A DNA stretch of 36,447 bases from Mammaliicoccus stepanovicii (GCF_002902525.1 NZ_PPQZ01000051.1:1-36447); one strand, 5' to 3'; counted from the first letter of the stretch, positions 6,737 to 16,477 are shown. Numbers and translations are program-made. The notes: a model not told the origin generated them from the letters alone.

Positions 6737-8725
6737 ATGTTTAATGAAAAAGATCAACTTGCAGTAGATTCAATTCGTGCATTAAGTATTGATGCAATTG
6801 AAAAAGCAAACTCAGGACATCCAGGATTACCTATGGGTGCTGCGCCAATGGCATACACACTATGGACAAAGCATTTAAATTTTAACCCACAATCAAAAGA
6901 CTATTTTAACAGAGACCGTTTTGTATTATCAGCAGGTCACGGTTCAGCATTGTTATATAGTTTATTACATGTATCTGGTAGTTTAGAACTTGAAGAAGTT
7001 AAAAACTTTAGACAATGGGATTCTAAAACGCCTGGACATCCAGAGTACAGACACACTGATGGTGTTGAAGTAACTACTGGTCCACTAGGGCAAGGCTTTG
7101 CAATGAGTGTTGGTATGGCAATGGCAGAACAACATCTTGCAGGAAAATTTAATAAAGAAAAATTTAATGTAGTAGACCATTACACATATGTATTAGCTAG
7201 TGATGGCGATTTAATGGAAGGTATTTCTCATGAGGCAGCTTCATTAGCTGGTCACTTGAAACTTGATAAATTAATAACACTTTATGATTCAAACGATATC
7301 TCTTTAGATGGTGAATTAAACAAAGCTTTCTCTGAAAATGTTAAAGAAAGGTTTAAATCATATGGTTGGAGTTACATTCTAGTAGAAGATGGTAATAATT
7401 TAGAAGAAATCGATAAAGCAATTACAAAAGCTAAGAAACTAGATGGACCAACTATGATTGAAGTAAAAACAGTCATTGGATTTGGTGCGCCAAATAAAGC
7501 TGGAACAAATGGTGTACATGGTGCGCCACTTGGTAAAGAAGAACGTGAATTAGCACTTAAAAACTATGGTTTAGATCCATCTAAACAATTTAATGTACCT
7601 GAAGAAGTATATGAAATCTTTAGCAAAACAATGTTAACACGTGCAAATGAAGATGAAACAGAATGGAACAAACTTGTAGGTGAATACGCTAAAGCTCACC
7701 CAGAGTTAGCTGAAGAGTTTAAACAAGCCATTTCAGATGAATTACCAGAAGATTATGCTAAAGATTTACCAGTATATGAACCAGGTAATAGTAGTGCAAC
7801 ACGTGCTGATTCTGGAGAAATCATCCAAGCGTTAAGTAAATCAGTACCTGCATTCTTTGGCGGTTCTGCTGACTTAGCATCATCAAACAAATCTAACGTT
7901 AAAGATGTTGAAGATTTCAGTGCAGATACGCCTGAAGGAAGAAATATTTGGTTTGGTGTACGTGAGTTCGGTATGGCAGCTGCTGTTAATGGTATGGCTG
8001 TTCATGGAGGCGTTAAACCATATGGTGCTACGTTCTTCGTATTTAGTGATTACTTGAAACCAGCTTTAAGACTTTCAGCAATTATGGGAGTACCATCTAC
8101 ATTTGTATTTACTCATGATTCAATCGCAGTAGGTGAAGATGGTCCTACTCATGAACCTGTAGAGCAATTAGTCGGACTAAGAGCTATACCAAACTTAAAT
8201 GTGATTCGTCCAGCAGATGGAAATGAAACAAGAGTAGCTTGGAAAGTAGCATTAGAATCTAAGTCAACACCTACAGCATTAGTATTAACACGTCAAAACT
8301 TAACTGCATTAGATGTTGAAGAATCAGTTGTAGAAGAAGGCGTTCGCAAAGGTGGATATGTAGTTTATCGTTCAGAAAAAGACCCTGAATATTTATTAAT
8401 CGCATCTGGATCTGAAGTATCATTAGCAGTAGATGCTGCCAAAGATATCGAACGAGAAGGTAAAGGTGTCCAAGTAGTATCACTACCTAACTGGCATGCA
8501 TTTGAACAACAAGATGCTGAATATAAAGCGTCAGTTTTACCATCATCAATTACTAAACGTGTTGCAATTGAAATGGCTTCTTCAATCGGATGGCATAAAT
8601 ATGTTGGTCTAGAAGGAAAAGTTATTACAATCGATACATTCGGTGCAAGTGCGCCTGGTGACTTAGTTGTTGAAAAATACGGATTTACGAAAGAAAATGT
8701 ATTAAACCAAGTATTAAGTTTCTAA
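6737..8725 (+). CDS. tkt: Transketolase
   Basis: A 662-aa thiamine-diphosphate enzyme that moves two-carbon units between sugar phosphates in the non-oxidative pentose phosphate pathway. The pyrophosphate-binding domain has [18 protein letters not shown] (from residue 26) and the ThDP motif starting at Asp156 ([19 protein letters not shown]). The pyrimidine domain has [25 protein letters not shown] and [19 protein letters not shown]. The C-terminal domain ends in [18 protein letters not shown]. Full length. AAAGGAG lies nine bases before the ATG, and a TATAAT is visible at 6696-6701 with a poor -35. Single-gene unit closed by a terminator. Confidence 0.98.
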   Translation: MFNEKDQLAVDSIRALSIDAIEKANSGHPGLPMGAAPMAYTLWTKHLNFNPQSKDYFNRDRFVLSAGHGSALLYSLLHVSGSLELEEVKNFRQWDSKTPGHPEYRHTDGVEVTTGPLGQGFAMSVGMAMAEQHLAGKFNKEKFNVVDHYTYVLASDGDLMEGISHEAASLAGHLKLDKLITLYDSNDISLDGELNKAFSENVKERFKSYGWSYILVEDGNNLEEIDKAITKAKKLDGPTMIEVKTVIGFGAPNKAGTNGVHGAPLGKEERELALKNYGLDPSKQFNVPEEVYEIFSKTMLTRANEDETEWNKLVGEYAKAHPELAEEFKQAISDELPEDYAKDLPVYEPGNSSATRADSGEIIQALSKSVPAFFGGSADLASSNKSNVKDVEDFSADTPEGRNIWFGVREFGMAAAVNGMAVHGGVKPYGATFFVFSDYLKPALRLSAIMGVPSTFVFTHDSIAVGEDGPTHEPVEQLVGLRAIPNLNVIRPADGNETRVAWKVALESKSTPTALVLTRQNLTALDVEESVVEEGVRKGGYVVYRSEKDPEYLLIASGSEVSLAVDAAKDIEREGKGVQVVSLPNWHAFEQQDAEYKASVLPSSITKRVAIEMASSIGWHKYVGLEGKVITIDTFGASAPGDLVVEKYGFTKENVLNQVLSF

Positions 8726-8754
8726 GAAGTAAAATAAAACTTCTATAAAAAACG

Positions 8755-8804
8755 GACAAACCTGGAAAAAATCAAAAGATTTTAATCAGGTTTGTCTTTA
8801 TTTA
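8755..8804 (+). terminator. Terminator of tkt
   Basis: GACAAACCTG (8755-8764) pairs with CAGGTTTGTC (8787-8796). The loop contains a second small stem (AAAATC with GATTTT). A T-rich stretch follows. Confidence 0.75.
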
Positions 8805-8899
8805 TAATGATTCATCCAAGTTTTGAAAGCTGATTATTAAATTTTATTAATTTTAATAAAAAGTCAAAAAAATTTTCAATTTAAACATTAAGTTTCGTC

Positions 8900-8928
8900 T
8901 TGATAAAATGAAATTAATTTAGTAAACT
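8900..8928 (+). promoter_or_regulatory. Predicted sigma-A promoter of yneF
   Basis: TTGATA (8900-8905), 17-bp spacer, TAAACT (8923-8928), 30 bp before the ATG. Upstream at 8842-8861 is a 20-bp A/T-only palindrome (TTTTATTAA, TT, TTAATAAAA) of unknown meaning. Confidence 0.5.
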
Positions 8929-8957
8929 TTTATAGGATACAGAAAGTGGGTGAAATA

Positions 8958-9188
8958 ATGGCAACATGGTTAGCAATATTATTAATCATCGTGGCATTAA
9001 TAGGTGGGATTGCACTAGGATTCTTCCTTGCACGTAAATATATGATGGATTATTTGAAAAAAAATCCACCAATCAATGAAGAAATGTTACGTATGATGAT
9101 GATGCAAATGGGTCAAAAACCATCTCAAAAGAAAATTAATCAAATGATGACAATGATGAATAAGAATATGGATCAAAAAGTGAAATAG
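8958..9188 (+). CDS. yneF: UPF0154 (YneF-like) small membrane protein
   Basis: A 76-aa protein with a single N-terminal membrane helix ([24 protein letters not shown]) and a short, Met-rich, basic cytoplasmic tail containing [20 protein letters not shown] and repeated [12 protein letters not shown]-type segments. It matches staphylococcal YneF proteins nearly residue for residue. Function is unknown. Its place directly after tkt is conserved in Bacillus and staphylococci. The ATG at 8958 gives the conserved MATWLAI start with GGGTG five to six bases upstream; an in-frame GTG at 8946 lacks a separate ribosome site. Confidence 0.93.
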   Translation: MATWLAILLIIVALIGGIALGFFLARKYMMDYLKKNPPINEEMLRMMMMQMGQKPSQKKINQMMTMMNKNMDQKVK

Positions 9189-9205
9189 TCTTAAATTAAT
9201 CATAC

Positions 9206-9244
9206 AAGAGCCTGAGACATAATATATGTCCCAGGCTCTTTTTT
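9206..9244 (+). terminator. Terminator of yneF, staphylococcal GAGCCTG-type hairpin
   Basis: AAGAGCCTG (9206-9214) pairs with CAGGCTCTT (9232-9240), extended by GACA/TGTC inside, followed by T residues. Hairpins of this sequence type recur as intergenic terminators in staphylococcal genomes. The A-rich left flank is short, so it mainly serves the plus strand. Confidence 0.85.
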
Positions 9245-9262
9245 GCGTATAGTCAATTGTTC

Positions 9263-10249
9263 TTAATTTTTTTCACAAGCAAAGTTGTCTTTGTCTCTAT
9301 CGTGTTTCGGTTCATATGCTGGGTGTGTACTAGGAACGCCATTTGGATAGACAGATCTTAAAGCAGTACAATTTGGATAATGTTCTATCGGTGATGAGCT
9401 TTCTTGTGTACTATTTTGAATATTTGTTTCAGGTATTGAATTAATATCTTGCGAAGCGTCTTGATTTTGTGAAGAACTCACATTTGAATTTGAATCTTCA
9501 AAAACAGATCCTAAGCTCCAAATTCCAAGATTTTCTTGCTTTGCTTTTGATTGACTTAATTCAAGTTCATCTAAATATCTCGTATTAGGTGGATAAACAT
9601 ATGCAACTTTTGCTAATCCTTCTCTTACTAATATATTATTGAGCATTTCTCCATCGACATATACATATACTAAATGTCTTTGATACTTATCTTTTCTTTG
9701 GCCAACATCATATTCTACTTCAATATTTGTAGCATTTTGTAATAACGAACTCGTCCTATTTGAAGCTTCTTCACCAAACGGCTGTTTACCTAATCGAGGG
9801 TGCTTCGTTTCGGGTGTATCTATAAGTAAAAATCTGAAACTTTCTTCTTTATCATTAATTATAAAACGCGCTGTATCTCCATCAACTGTTTTAGAAAGGG
9901 TAACTGGAATGCGATCTGTAGTTCCAGGTCTATATGTATGACTTTTCTCTTCTTGATTGTCAACTGGAGAAGGTGTTGCTTTATGTTCCTCTGTTGATTT
10001 TTCAATTTTTTTCTCTTTATGTATTGAAGCTGTATGATTTTCAGTTGAAGTGGATTTAACTGGTTTGATGTTAGTCTTTTTAGGTTTATCTTTTTGTTGA
10101 TGATGGCTTACTTCTTTTGTTGATTCATGATTTGTCGTATCATCTTCATTATATGTAAAGATATTGATCAATGCTATTATTATAAATATCGATATGATGA
10201 ATATAGTTTTTCTACCACGTCTTGTTTTAGGTTGTTTATATAGCATCAT
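9263..10249 (-). CDS. Membrane-anchored thermonuclease with C-terminal excalibur domain
   Basis: A 328-aa extracytoplasmic Ca2+-dependent nuclease of the staphylococcal nuclease (SNase) family. A basic N-terminus (KTRRGRK) and one hydrophobic helix (about 15-33) suggest a signal anchor rather than a cleaved signal. A Lys/Thr/Glu-rich linker follows to about 110. The SNase domain (about 113-248) keeps the catalytic set: Asp125 (VDGDT), Arg139 (FRFLLIDTPE), Asp144, Glu147 and Arg191 (KYQRHLVYV). After an Asn/Gln/Ser linker, residues 294-326 form an excalibur motif (NCTALRSVYPNG ... DRDKDNFACE) with two Cys and acidic calcium-binding residues. The ATG at 10249 has AGGAG six bases upstream; the longer frame to 10303 has no ribosome site. 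It is more like surface Nuc2/YncB-type enzymes than classical secreted Nuc. Confidence 0.9.
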   Translation of the reverse strand: MMLYKQPKTRRGRKTIFIISIFIIIALINIFTYNEDDTTNHESTKEVSHHQQKDKPKKTNIKPVKSTSTENHTASIHKEKKIEKSTEEHKATPSPVDNQEEKSHTYRPGTTDRIPVTLSKTVDGDTARFIINDKEESFRFLLIDTPETKHPRLGKQPFGEEASNRTSSLLQNATNIEVEYDVGQRKDKYQRHLVYVYVDGEMLNNILVREGLAKVAYVYPPNTRYLDELELSQSKAKQENLGIWSLGSVFEDSNSNVSSSQNQDASQDINSIPETNIQNSTQESSSPIEHYPNCTALRSVYPNGVPSTHPAYEPKHDRDKDNFACEKN

Positions 10250-10435
10250 GCTGCTCTCCTTTTTTAAAATAATTATATTCACTATAAAATTATTATACAG
10301 CATAACAAATATTTGGTATATATAATTTTGTATAATCTAATACGCTTTTTGAGGTTTCACTGATTGTTCAAAATAAATTCATTTTATCTTATAATAAATT
10401 TGTTAAAATAGATTAAGAGTAAGAGGGGGGATATT

Positions 10436-11113
10436 GTGGAATTAACAGTTTTCGTAGCATTTGGAGCAGGTATATTAAGTTTTGTTTCTCCTTGTGTATT
10501 ACCAATTTATCCGGCGTTTATTTCATACATAACAGGTATGAGCTATGACGACCTTAAAAATAAAGGACTAAGTCGAAATGCAATTTTACATACGATTATA
10601 TTTTTAGTTGGATTTAGCGTCATTTATATGATTTTAGGAATGGGTATTGGTTATATATCAGGTTTACTTATTAATTATCAAACCCTTATTAGACAACTAG
10701 GTGCGATTATTATAATTGTATTTGGTTTAATTATTGTTGGGGTATTTCAACCACAATTTTTGATGAAAGATAGAAAAATTAATTTTAAAACAAAACCTTC
10801 TGGTTATATTGGAACAATTCTAATAGGTATGGCTTTTGCAGCAGGATGGACACCATGTAATGGTCCGATAATTGCAGCAATTGGTACATTAGCAGCAACG
10901 AATTCATCTCAGGCAATGTTATACATGTTACTTTACGTTCTAGGGTTTAGTATCCCATTTTTCGTTCTAACTTTCTTTATAACTAAATTACAAATAATTA
11001 GAAAGTACAATCTTGCTATCATGAAGTTTGGTGGTATAATTATGATAATTATGGGAATTTTATTGTTCTTTGACTTATTAACGGAGATTACAATATTTTT
11101 CCAATCTTTATGA
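10436..11113 (+). CDS. ccdA: CcdA-type thiol-disulfide membrane protein
   Basis: A 225-aa six-helix membrane protein that carries electrons from cytoplasmic thioredoxin to extracytoplasmic thiol-disulfide proteins (LysR-unrelated DsbD-core family). The two redox cysteines are in the expected motifs: Cys20 (SFVSPCVLPIYPAF) and Cys141 (AAGWTPCNGPIIAAIG). In B. subtilis CcdA serves cytochrome c maturation and spore formation. No cytochrome c assembly genes are in this window, so its clients here are unknown. The start is GTG at 10436, five bases after an AGAGGGGGG ribosome site. ccdC follows 46 bases later, so they are probably co-transcribed. A TATAAT is visible at 10390-10395 with a weak -35. 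Confidence 0.93.
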   Translation: MELTVFVAFGAGILSFVSPCVLPIYPAFISYITGMSYDDLKNKGLSRNAILHTIIFLVGFSVIYMILGMGIGYISGLLINYQTLIRQLGAIIIIVFGLIIVGVFQPQFLMKDRKINFKTKPSGYIGTILIGMAFAAGWTPCNGPIIAAIGTLAATNSSQAMLYMLLYVLGFSIPFFVLTFFITKLQIIRKYNLAIMKFGGIIMIIMGILLFFDLLTEITIFFQSL

Positions 11114-11159
11114 TTGGTTTATCCATATAAGAATTCTCGTATTTAAAGGAGTTTTAAAC

Positions 11160-11630
11160 ATGTATTTCCTTTTTTCTATTTTTATTGCATTTTTAATGGG
11201 TTTAGGTGTTCTTGTAATCAGAATGAAAGCACAAAATTACCCAACAAATACTAAAAAAATTATTTTACCACCATTTTTTATGGCTACAGGTGCTTTTATG
11301 TATGTCATTCCCTATTTCAGGTTAACAGGTGCTGAAATATTAGAAGCAGTTATAGTCGGTCTATTCTTTTCTATATTTTTAATTGTTACTTCTAACTTTG
11401 AAGTTAAAGGTAAAGATATTTATATGAAACGTTCTAAACTTTTTCCTGTTATTTTAATTACATTATTATTGATAAGAACAATTGGGAAGATTTTTCTAAG
11501 TGATGCATTGGATCCTGGACAATTAGGTGGGATGTTCTTCTTATTGGCATTTAGTATGATAGTGCCATGGAGAATAGCGATGTATTTGAAATATAAGAAA
11601 TTACGAGACAATATGACGACAGTAAAATAA
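11160..11630 (+). CDS. ccdC: CcdC-like membrane protein
   Basis: A 156-aa protein with about four hydrophobic segments, matching the CcdC (B. subtilis YneJ) family: RMKAQNYPTNTKKIILPPFFMATGAFMYV, then the conserved SNFEVKGKDIYMKRS and IAMYLKYKKL near the C-terminus. Its role is unknown; B. subtilis ccdC lies in the ccdA region but is not required for cytochrome c synthesis, as I recall. There is no Cys in the protein, so it cannot itself be a thiol carrier. AAAGGAG lies eight bases before the ATG. It ends at a strong terminator shared with the convergent yneK-like gene. Confidence 0.88.
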   Translation: MYFLFSIFIAFLMGLGVLVIRMKAQNYPTNTKKIILPPFFMATGAFMYVIPYFRLTGAEILEAVIVGLFFSIFLIVTSNFEVKGKDIYMKRSKLFPVILITLLLIRTIGKIFLSDALDPGQLGGMFFLLAFSMIVPWRIAMYLKYKKLRDNMTTVK

Positions 11631-11669
11631 AAACAACGCACATCTCATTTATTGAGTGTGCGTTGTTTT
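11630..11669. terminator. Bidirectional terminator between ccdC and the DUF2621 gene
   Basis: A long inverted repeat with core ACAACGCACA and TGTGCGTTGT, extended by CTCA/TGAG with one bulged T. An A run precedes it and a T run follows it. It overlaps both stop codons, so it probably ends both convergent transcripts. Confidence 0.85.
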
Positions 11670-12155
11670 TGCTTTAGAAATTTCTTCTGAATGATCAAAT
11701 ATAGAAAATTTGTTTTTTTCATCATCAGCCAATTCGAAGAGTTTCAAATATGGTGTATAATCTATATTAAGTTCAGTTAATTTCTTCTTCATAAACTTGT
11801 GATCTCGTTTCGGTGTCGCGATGATATATCCTCTCATGATATGATCGAGTTCAATTGTTGATGCATGTTCCTCAATGGCGATTTTAGAAATACGTCCACC
11901 TATTTTTTCTTTTGCAACGTCTCTGAATAGATCAGGAACTGGGGAAACTAATTCGTTTAATAAGTTGCGGGCATCATTATTCCATAATGGTAATGCTTTT
12001 CGGATGTAATAGTCTTGCCAATCAAGCTCACTCATTCCATCATCTTTAGGCATACGTTTCAAAAACTTACGAAACATAAAGAAACCACCAATAGCTAGTA
12101 ACGAAATGAATATGATACACCATAAGACGATAAAAAATATAAAAACGTTACTCAA
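11649..12155 (-). CDS. DUF2621 (YneK-like) membrane-anchored protein
   Basis: About 168 aa. One N-terminal transmembrane helix (VFIFFIVLWCIIFISLLAIGGFFMF) is followed by a basic FRKFLKRMPKDDG and the conserved LDWQDYY. A soluble helical region then reads WNNDARNLLNELVSPVPDLFRDVAKEKI and GYIIATPKRDHKFMKKKL. B. subtilis YneK has the same architecture and the same position after ccdC. The helical part resembles the small PCP_red domain found at the C-terminus of light-independent protochlorophyllide reductase subunits; this is a resemblance of pattern, not evidence of function. The start is probably TTG at 12155, eight bases after AAGGAG; the GTG at 12164 overlaps that site. Function unknown. 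Confidence 0.82.
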   Translation of the reverse strand: MSNVFIFFIVLWCIIFISLLAIGGFFMFRKFLKRMPKDDGMSELDWQDYYIRKALPLWNNDARNLLNELVSPVPDLFRDVAKEKIGGRISKIAIEEHASTIELDHIMRGYIIATPKRDHKFMKKKLTELNIDYTPYLKLFELADDEKNKFSIFDHSEEISKAKTTHTQ

Positions 12156-12230
12156 TGAAATCACTCCTTAGAACTAGTATAAATGAAGCTATTTAAGCTG
12201 TCTAATAAATATTTTGAAAGGACACATATT

Positions 12231-13358
12231 ATGAAAATATTACATACCGCAGATTGGCATATTGGAAAATCAATAAATGGTCAATCACTTTTAGAAGATC
12301 AACAATATGTACTTAATGAACTATATAAAGCTATCGAAGAACATAAGCCAGATATCGTAATAATTAGTGGCGATTTATATGATTTACATTATCCAAGTAA
12401 AGATTCAATGGTCGTACTAGAAGATGCGCTGTCTACAATTAATTTAGAGTTGGATACACCAATCATTGCTATAAGTGGGAATCACGACGGTAAAGAACGA
12501 TTGAATTATGGTGAAAAATGGTTCGAAAAATCTGGATTAAAAATTATCACGCAATATGAGTCAATGTTTAAACCTATCGAAATAAAGGATGTTCATATTT
12601 ATGTGATGCCATACTTTACTCCAGCAGACATTAAAGCTGCCTTTAAAGAGAAAGATATTTCGACTCATCAAGAAGCAGCTGATTATATCGTTGAACAAAT
12701 GAAATTAGTTATAGACAAAGATAAAACAAATATATTAGTTGGACACTTGTTTGTATCAGGGGGTAAATCAAGTGATTCAGAAAGACCGTTATCAATTGGC
12801 ACGATTGAAACAGTGGATGCTAGTACTTTTGATCCATTTGACATCGTAATGCTTGGTCATTTACATCATCCATTTGCAATACAATCCGAGTTTATATTTT
12901 ATTCAGGTTCATTGATGCAATATTCATTTTCTGAAGAAAAACAAGCTAAAGGATTTAGATTATTTGATGTTCAAGATAAGGCGTTCAAACAGTCATTTAT
13001 TCCGATAACACCAAGAAGGTCATTCCATGTCGTAAATGCGTCTTACAATGAAGTTATCCATGAAAATATCACGATACCTAATAAAGATGATTACTTCCAT
13101 TTTAAGTTAACAGATATGGATCATGTAACAGATCCATTATTAAAGATAAGAAAAATATATCCAAACACATTGCAATTATCTAGACAGGACTATGCAATAG
13201 CACAAGATGAAATTAATGTTGATGTGCATGCTTTAAGTGATTTAGATATTATTAAATCATTTTATAAACATGTAACAGATGAAGAATTGACTGGTGTTAA
13301 AAATGAAAAAATCATCCAACTATTAGAAGCAGAGAACAATAAAGGAGCTGATGAATAA
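12231..13358 (+). CDS. sbcD: Exonuclease subunit SbcD (Mre11 family)
   Basis: A 375-aa metallophosphoesterase subunit of the SbcCD complex, which opens hairpins and trims protein-blocked DNA ends. All five metal-site motifs are visible in order: TADWHIGK (DxH), ISGDLYD (GD), ISGNHDGKE (GNHD), VGHLF and LGHLHHPF (GHxH). The start is ATG at 12231 with AAAGGA nine bases upstream; the 16 residues that could be added upstream are not family-like. Its stop overlaps the sbcC start by one base (TAATG), so the two are translationally coupled. sbcDC has been linked to the staphylococcal SOS regulon, but I see no good LexA box just upstream. Confidence 0.96.
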   Translation: MKILHTADWHIGKSINGQSLLEDQQYVLNELYKAIEEHKPDIVIISGDLYDLHYPSKDSMVVLEDALSTINLELDTPIIAISGNHDGKERLNYGEKWFEKSGLKIITQYESMFKPIEIKDVHIYVMPYFTPADIKAAFKEKDISTHQEAADYIVEQMKLVIDKDKTNILVGHLFVSGGKSSDSERPLSIGTIETVDASTFDPFDIVMLGHLHHPFAIQSEFIFYSGSLMQYSFSEEKQAKGFRLFDVQDKAFKQSFIPITPRRSFHVVNASYNEVIHENITIPNKDDYFHFKLTDMDHVTDPLLKIRKIYPNTLQLSRQDYAIAQDEINVDVHALSDLDIIKSFYKHVTDEELTGVKNEKIIQLLEAENNKGADE

Positions 13359-16300
13359 TGAGACCATTGTCTTTAAATATGCAATATTTCGGACCGTTTA
13401 TGAATGAGACAATAGATTTTAGAAGTCTTTCAAAGTCACAGCTTTTTTTAATATGCGGTAAAACAGGTTCTGGGAAGACGATGATTTTTGATGCAATGGT
13501 CTATGCACTGTTCGGTAAAACATCTACGGAAACTAGAGAAGAGTCTGATTTGAGAAGTCATTTTGCAGATCCAAAATTACCTACTAAAGTACAATTCGAA
13601 TTTGAGATTAAGGGAACAGAATACCAAATAATTAGAACTATTAAATATATTAAAGAAGGCAATAAAAATCCTACAAACCCAACAGTAGAAGTATATAAGA
13701 AAGAATCTAACGAATGGGCTTTAGTTACAAGTAGTATTAATGCGAGTAATGACTATTTAAAGTCATTATTACATATGAATGTCAAACAGTTTAGACAAAT
13801 ATTGATTCTACCACAAGGGGAATTTAAACAATTTTTAGTATCAAATAGTACTGACAAGAGAAGTATTTTAAGAACATTATTTGATAGCGATAGATTTGAG
13901 GCTTTACAAGAAAAGTTAGAAGATGAAATGAAAAAAGAAATTTCAATGATAGAAAAGCATTATCAGAAAATCACACAGTATGTGTATGACTTACATGATT
14001 TCGATAACGAAGAGTTGATTCAATATAAAGAATTAGAAGGATATCGGTACGAAAAAGTTGTAGAAGCACTAGAGCAATTTAATAACGTTGGCGCTCGTTT
14101 ATTGAGTGAGCTAGATAAGAAATACAAAACTTCTGAACAACAAGTTGAAGAAATTGAAAAATATTTTGAAGTTGAAAAGTTAACGATGCAAAACTTTGAA
14201 ATGTTGGAAGATAAGAAAAAATCATTTGCAGCGTTACATGACCAACTTAGTCACATTACACATTTAAAAAATCAATTAAAATATTTAAAAACAGTTCAAA
14301 GTATGACATATCAATATGATCAGTTGCATCTTACAAAAAAGGAATTAAATACAACTGAAAATGAATATAACCAATTACAAAAAGAAAGTGAAGAAACGAA
14401 TCTTCAGTTTGAAGAAGTGAAACAGAAGTTGAGTATTAAACTTAATGACCAAAGTAGAATAGAATCATATAAAGAATTCATTAAACAAACAGCTCATATA
14501 CAGACAAATATCTCTCAATATAAAGAAGCATTACAAGAATTACCTCATAGTATAAAGATGTTTAAAGATATGAAAACAAACATTGAAGATAACGAGGGAC
14601 AACTTAAGACATTAAATGCATTATTAGATGAACATGCAGTTGATGACCAAATAGAACAAGAAAAATTAAAAAAACAAGAAAATCTAATATTAGAAATAGA
14701 AAATTTGAAAAATAAACAAGAACAATATGCTGAAAAAAATAAACTTATAGAAAAGAAAACATCATTAATTGAAAAAATAGAAGAATTGAACGAAAACAAA
14801 TTAATGACGGAATCAAAGATTATTGAATCAGACAATTTCGAAGTTTTGTCAGTTGAAGATGAAATAATAAAAATTCAAAAACATGTTCATTTAGGTGAGA
14901 CATGCCCAATTTGTGGTTCGGAAGTTAAATCAATAAATGGAGATATTGATTTTGAAGCAATAAAACAAGAAAAAGCAATGCAGCAAGAGTTAATTAAAGC
15001 ACAGCAAAATATTTCAAATGAACTCGTGATGTATAAAGAAAGAATGAATACAATAATCGAGCAGATTAATAATCTGTCGATATCTAAAGATGTAAGTGAA
15101 GAACTTGAAAGTGCAGTAAGTGCATTAGCAATAATAAAGAAAGAAATAAATGGTATAAGAGCACATAGACAAGAAGCACAAAATATTCAATTAGAAATAC
15201 GTAAATTAGAAAAACATATATCCGAACAAAAATTGGACTATAATAATATGCATCATAAAATTGAAAGATTTAAAAAAGATGCCTCATACTTTAAGAGTGA
15301 AACAAAATTTGAAACAATTGATGCATTTGTAAAACAATTTGAACAGTATCATGTAGAAGTTAATCAATTTGACTCAGAAGTCGAGTCATTAAAAGAACAA
15401 GTAGAGCAATATAAAGAAAAGCAAGTCGAAATACAAAACAAAATCAATACAGCTAAAGAAAGAAAGGATATATTTGTTAAACAAATTGAGTCTAGTCAGT
15501 CATTTATAGAAACAGAAATGAAGAAACATCATATAGAGTCATATGAACAATTAGATGAATTACTAGGTAGTGTTAGTAATATTCATGAATACGAAGTAGA
15601 AATTGAAGAATTCGAAAAAAAATATAACAAATTAGAAGCTGATGTAATAGAGTTAAGAGGAAAAGTTAAAAACAAGATAAAACCAGATTTAGAACAGATT
15701 TCAAATCAATTATCACATGCAAAGGCATCATTTGTTGATATTACGAAAGAACATACTGAGTTGAAATTTAAAATAGAACAAAACAGTAAAAAACGAAACG
15801 AAATATTTAACATCATCACTTTATTAGAGCAAGATTTATCAGAACAAGAAGAACTGATTGAACTTACGAGGGTGATGAATGGTAAAAACGCAGAAAAGCT
15901 ATCATTAGAAAATTATGTACTGATTTATTATTTGAATCATATATTGGATAGTGCCAATCAACAATTCACGAAGATGACAAATAGTCGCTATCAATTAGTA
16001 CGTAAGAAAGAGAAATCCCAAGGTTTAAGTGGGTTGGAGATAGAAGTGTTTGATAGGTATTCAAATAGAACAAGACATATTACAACACTTTCTGGGGGAG
16101 AGACTTTTCAAGCATCATTATCTTTAGCGATAGGGTTGTCAAATATCGTGCAACAAGAAGCGGGTGCAATACATCTAGAGTCAATGTTCATTGATGAAGG
16201 ATTTGGCACATTAGATTCAGAAACCCTTGAAACAGCACTTGATACGCTCGTTAATATTCAAATGTCAGGTAGATTAGTTGGAATCATATCCCATGTGTCT

Positions 16301-16381
16301 GAATTGAAAACAAGAATTCCTACAATTTTAAATGTAAATAAAAATGGATTTTTAAGTACAAGTTCATTTATAACGAACTAA
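13358..16381 (+). CDS. sbcC: Exonuclease subunit SbcC (Rad50 family SMC-like ATPase)
   Basis: A 1007-aa ATPase partner of SbcD. Walker A is GKTGSGKT at 34-41, followed by the Q-loop segment RQILILPQGEFKQFL. Two long Lys/Glu/Gln-rich coiled coils flank the zinc hook Cys516-Pro-Ile-Cys519, through which two complexes can join. The C-terminal lobe has the ABC signature beginning at Leu911 (LSGGETFQAS) and Walker B ending at Asp946-Glu947 (MFIDEGFGTLD). Length is normal for staphylococci. AAAGGAG lies ten bases before the ATG. Bases 16382-16477 after it contain only a small imperfect hairpin and the sco ribosome site. Confidence 0.96.
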   Translation: MRPLSLNMQYFGPFMNETIDFRSLSKSQLFLICGKTGSGKTMIFDAMVYALFGKTSTETREESDLRSHFADPKLPTKVQFEFEIKGTEYQIIRTIKYIKEGNKNPTNPTVEVYKKESNEWALVTSSINASNDYLKSLLHMNVKQFRQILILPQGEFKQFLVSNSTDKRSILRTLFDSDRFEALQEKLEDEMKKEISMIEKHYQKITQYVYDLHDFDNEELIQYKELEGYRYEKVVEALEQFNNVGARLLSELDKKYKTSEQQVEEIEKYFEVEKLTMQNFEMLEDKKKSFAALHDQLSHITHLKNQLKYLKTVQSMTYQYDQLHLTKKELNTTENEYNQLQKESEETNLQFEEVKQKLSIKLNDQSRIESYKEFIKQTAHIQTNISQYKEALQELPHSIKMFKDMKTNIEDNEGQLKTLNALLDEHAVDDQIEQEKLKKQENLILEIENLKNKQEQYAEKNKLIEKKTSLIEKIEELNENKLMTESKIIESDNFEVLSVEDEIIKIQKHVHLGETCPICGSEVKSINGDIDFEAIKQEKAMQQELIKAQQNISNELVMYKERMNTIIEQINNLSISKDVSEELESAVSALAIIKKEINGIRAHRQEAQNIQLEIRKLEKHISEQKLDYNNMHHKIERFKKDASYFKSETKFETIDAFVKQFEQYHVEVNQFDSEVESLKEQVEQYKEKQVEIQNKINTAKERKDIFVKQIESSQSFIETEMKKHHIESYEQLDELLGSVSNIHEYEVEIEEFEKKYNKLEADVIELRGKVKNKIKPDLEQISNQLSHAKASFVDITKEHTELKFKIEQNSKKRNEIFNIITLLEQDLSEQEELIELTRVMNGKNAEKLSLENYVLIYYLNHILDSANQQFTKMTNSRYQLVRKKEKSQGLSGLEIEVFDRYSNRTRHITTLSGGETFQASLSLAIGLSNIVQQEAGAIHLESMFIDEGFGTLDSETLETALDTLVNIQMSGRLVGIISHVSELKTRIPTILNVNKNGFLSTSSFITN

Positions 16382-16477
16382 TGACACATCAATGTCATAA
16401 ATAAATGAATTTATGTGTTCAAGTTATAAATTTTATTTGATATATTTTAATTAATAGCAAATTGTGGGAGTGTTGAG

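Noticed and set aside
12165-12230. LexA box before sbcD
   Set aside because: The best stretch (AGAACTAGTATAAA) keeps only one half-site. sbcDC may still be SOS-controlled, but I cannot support a site here.
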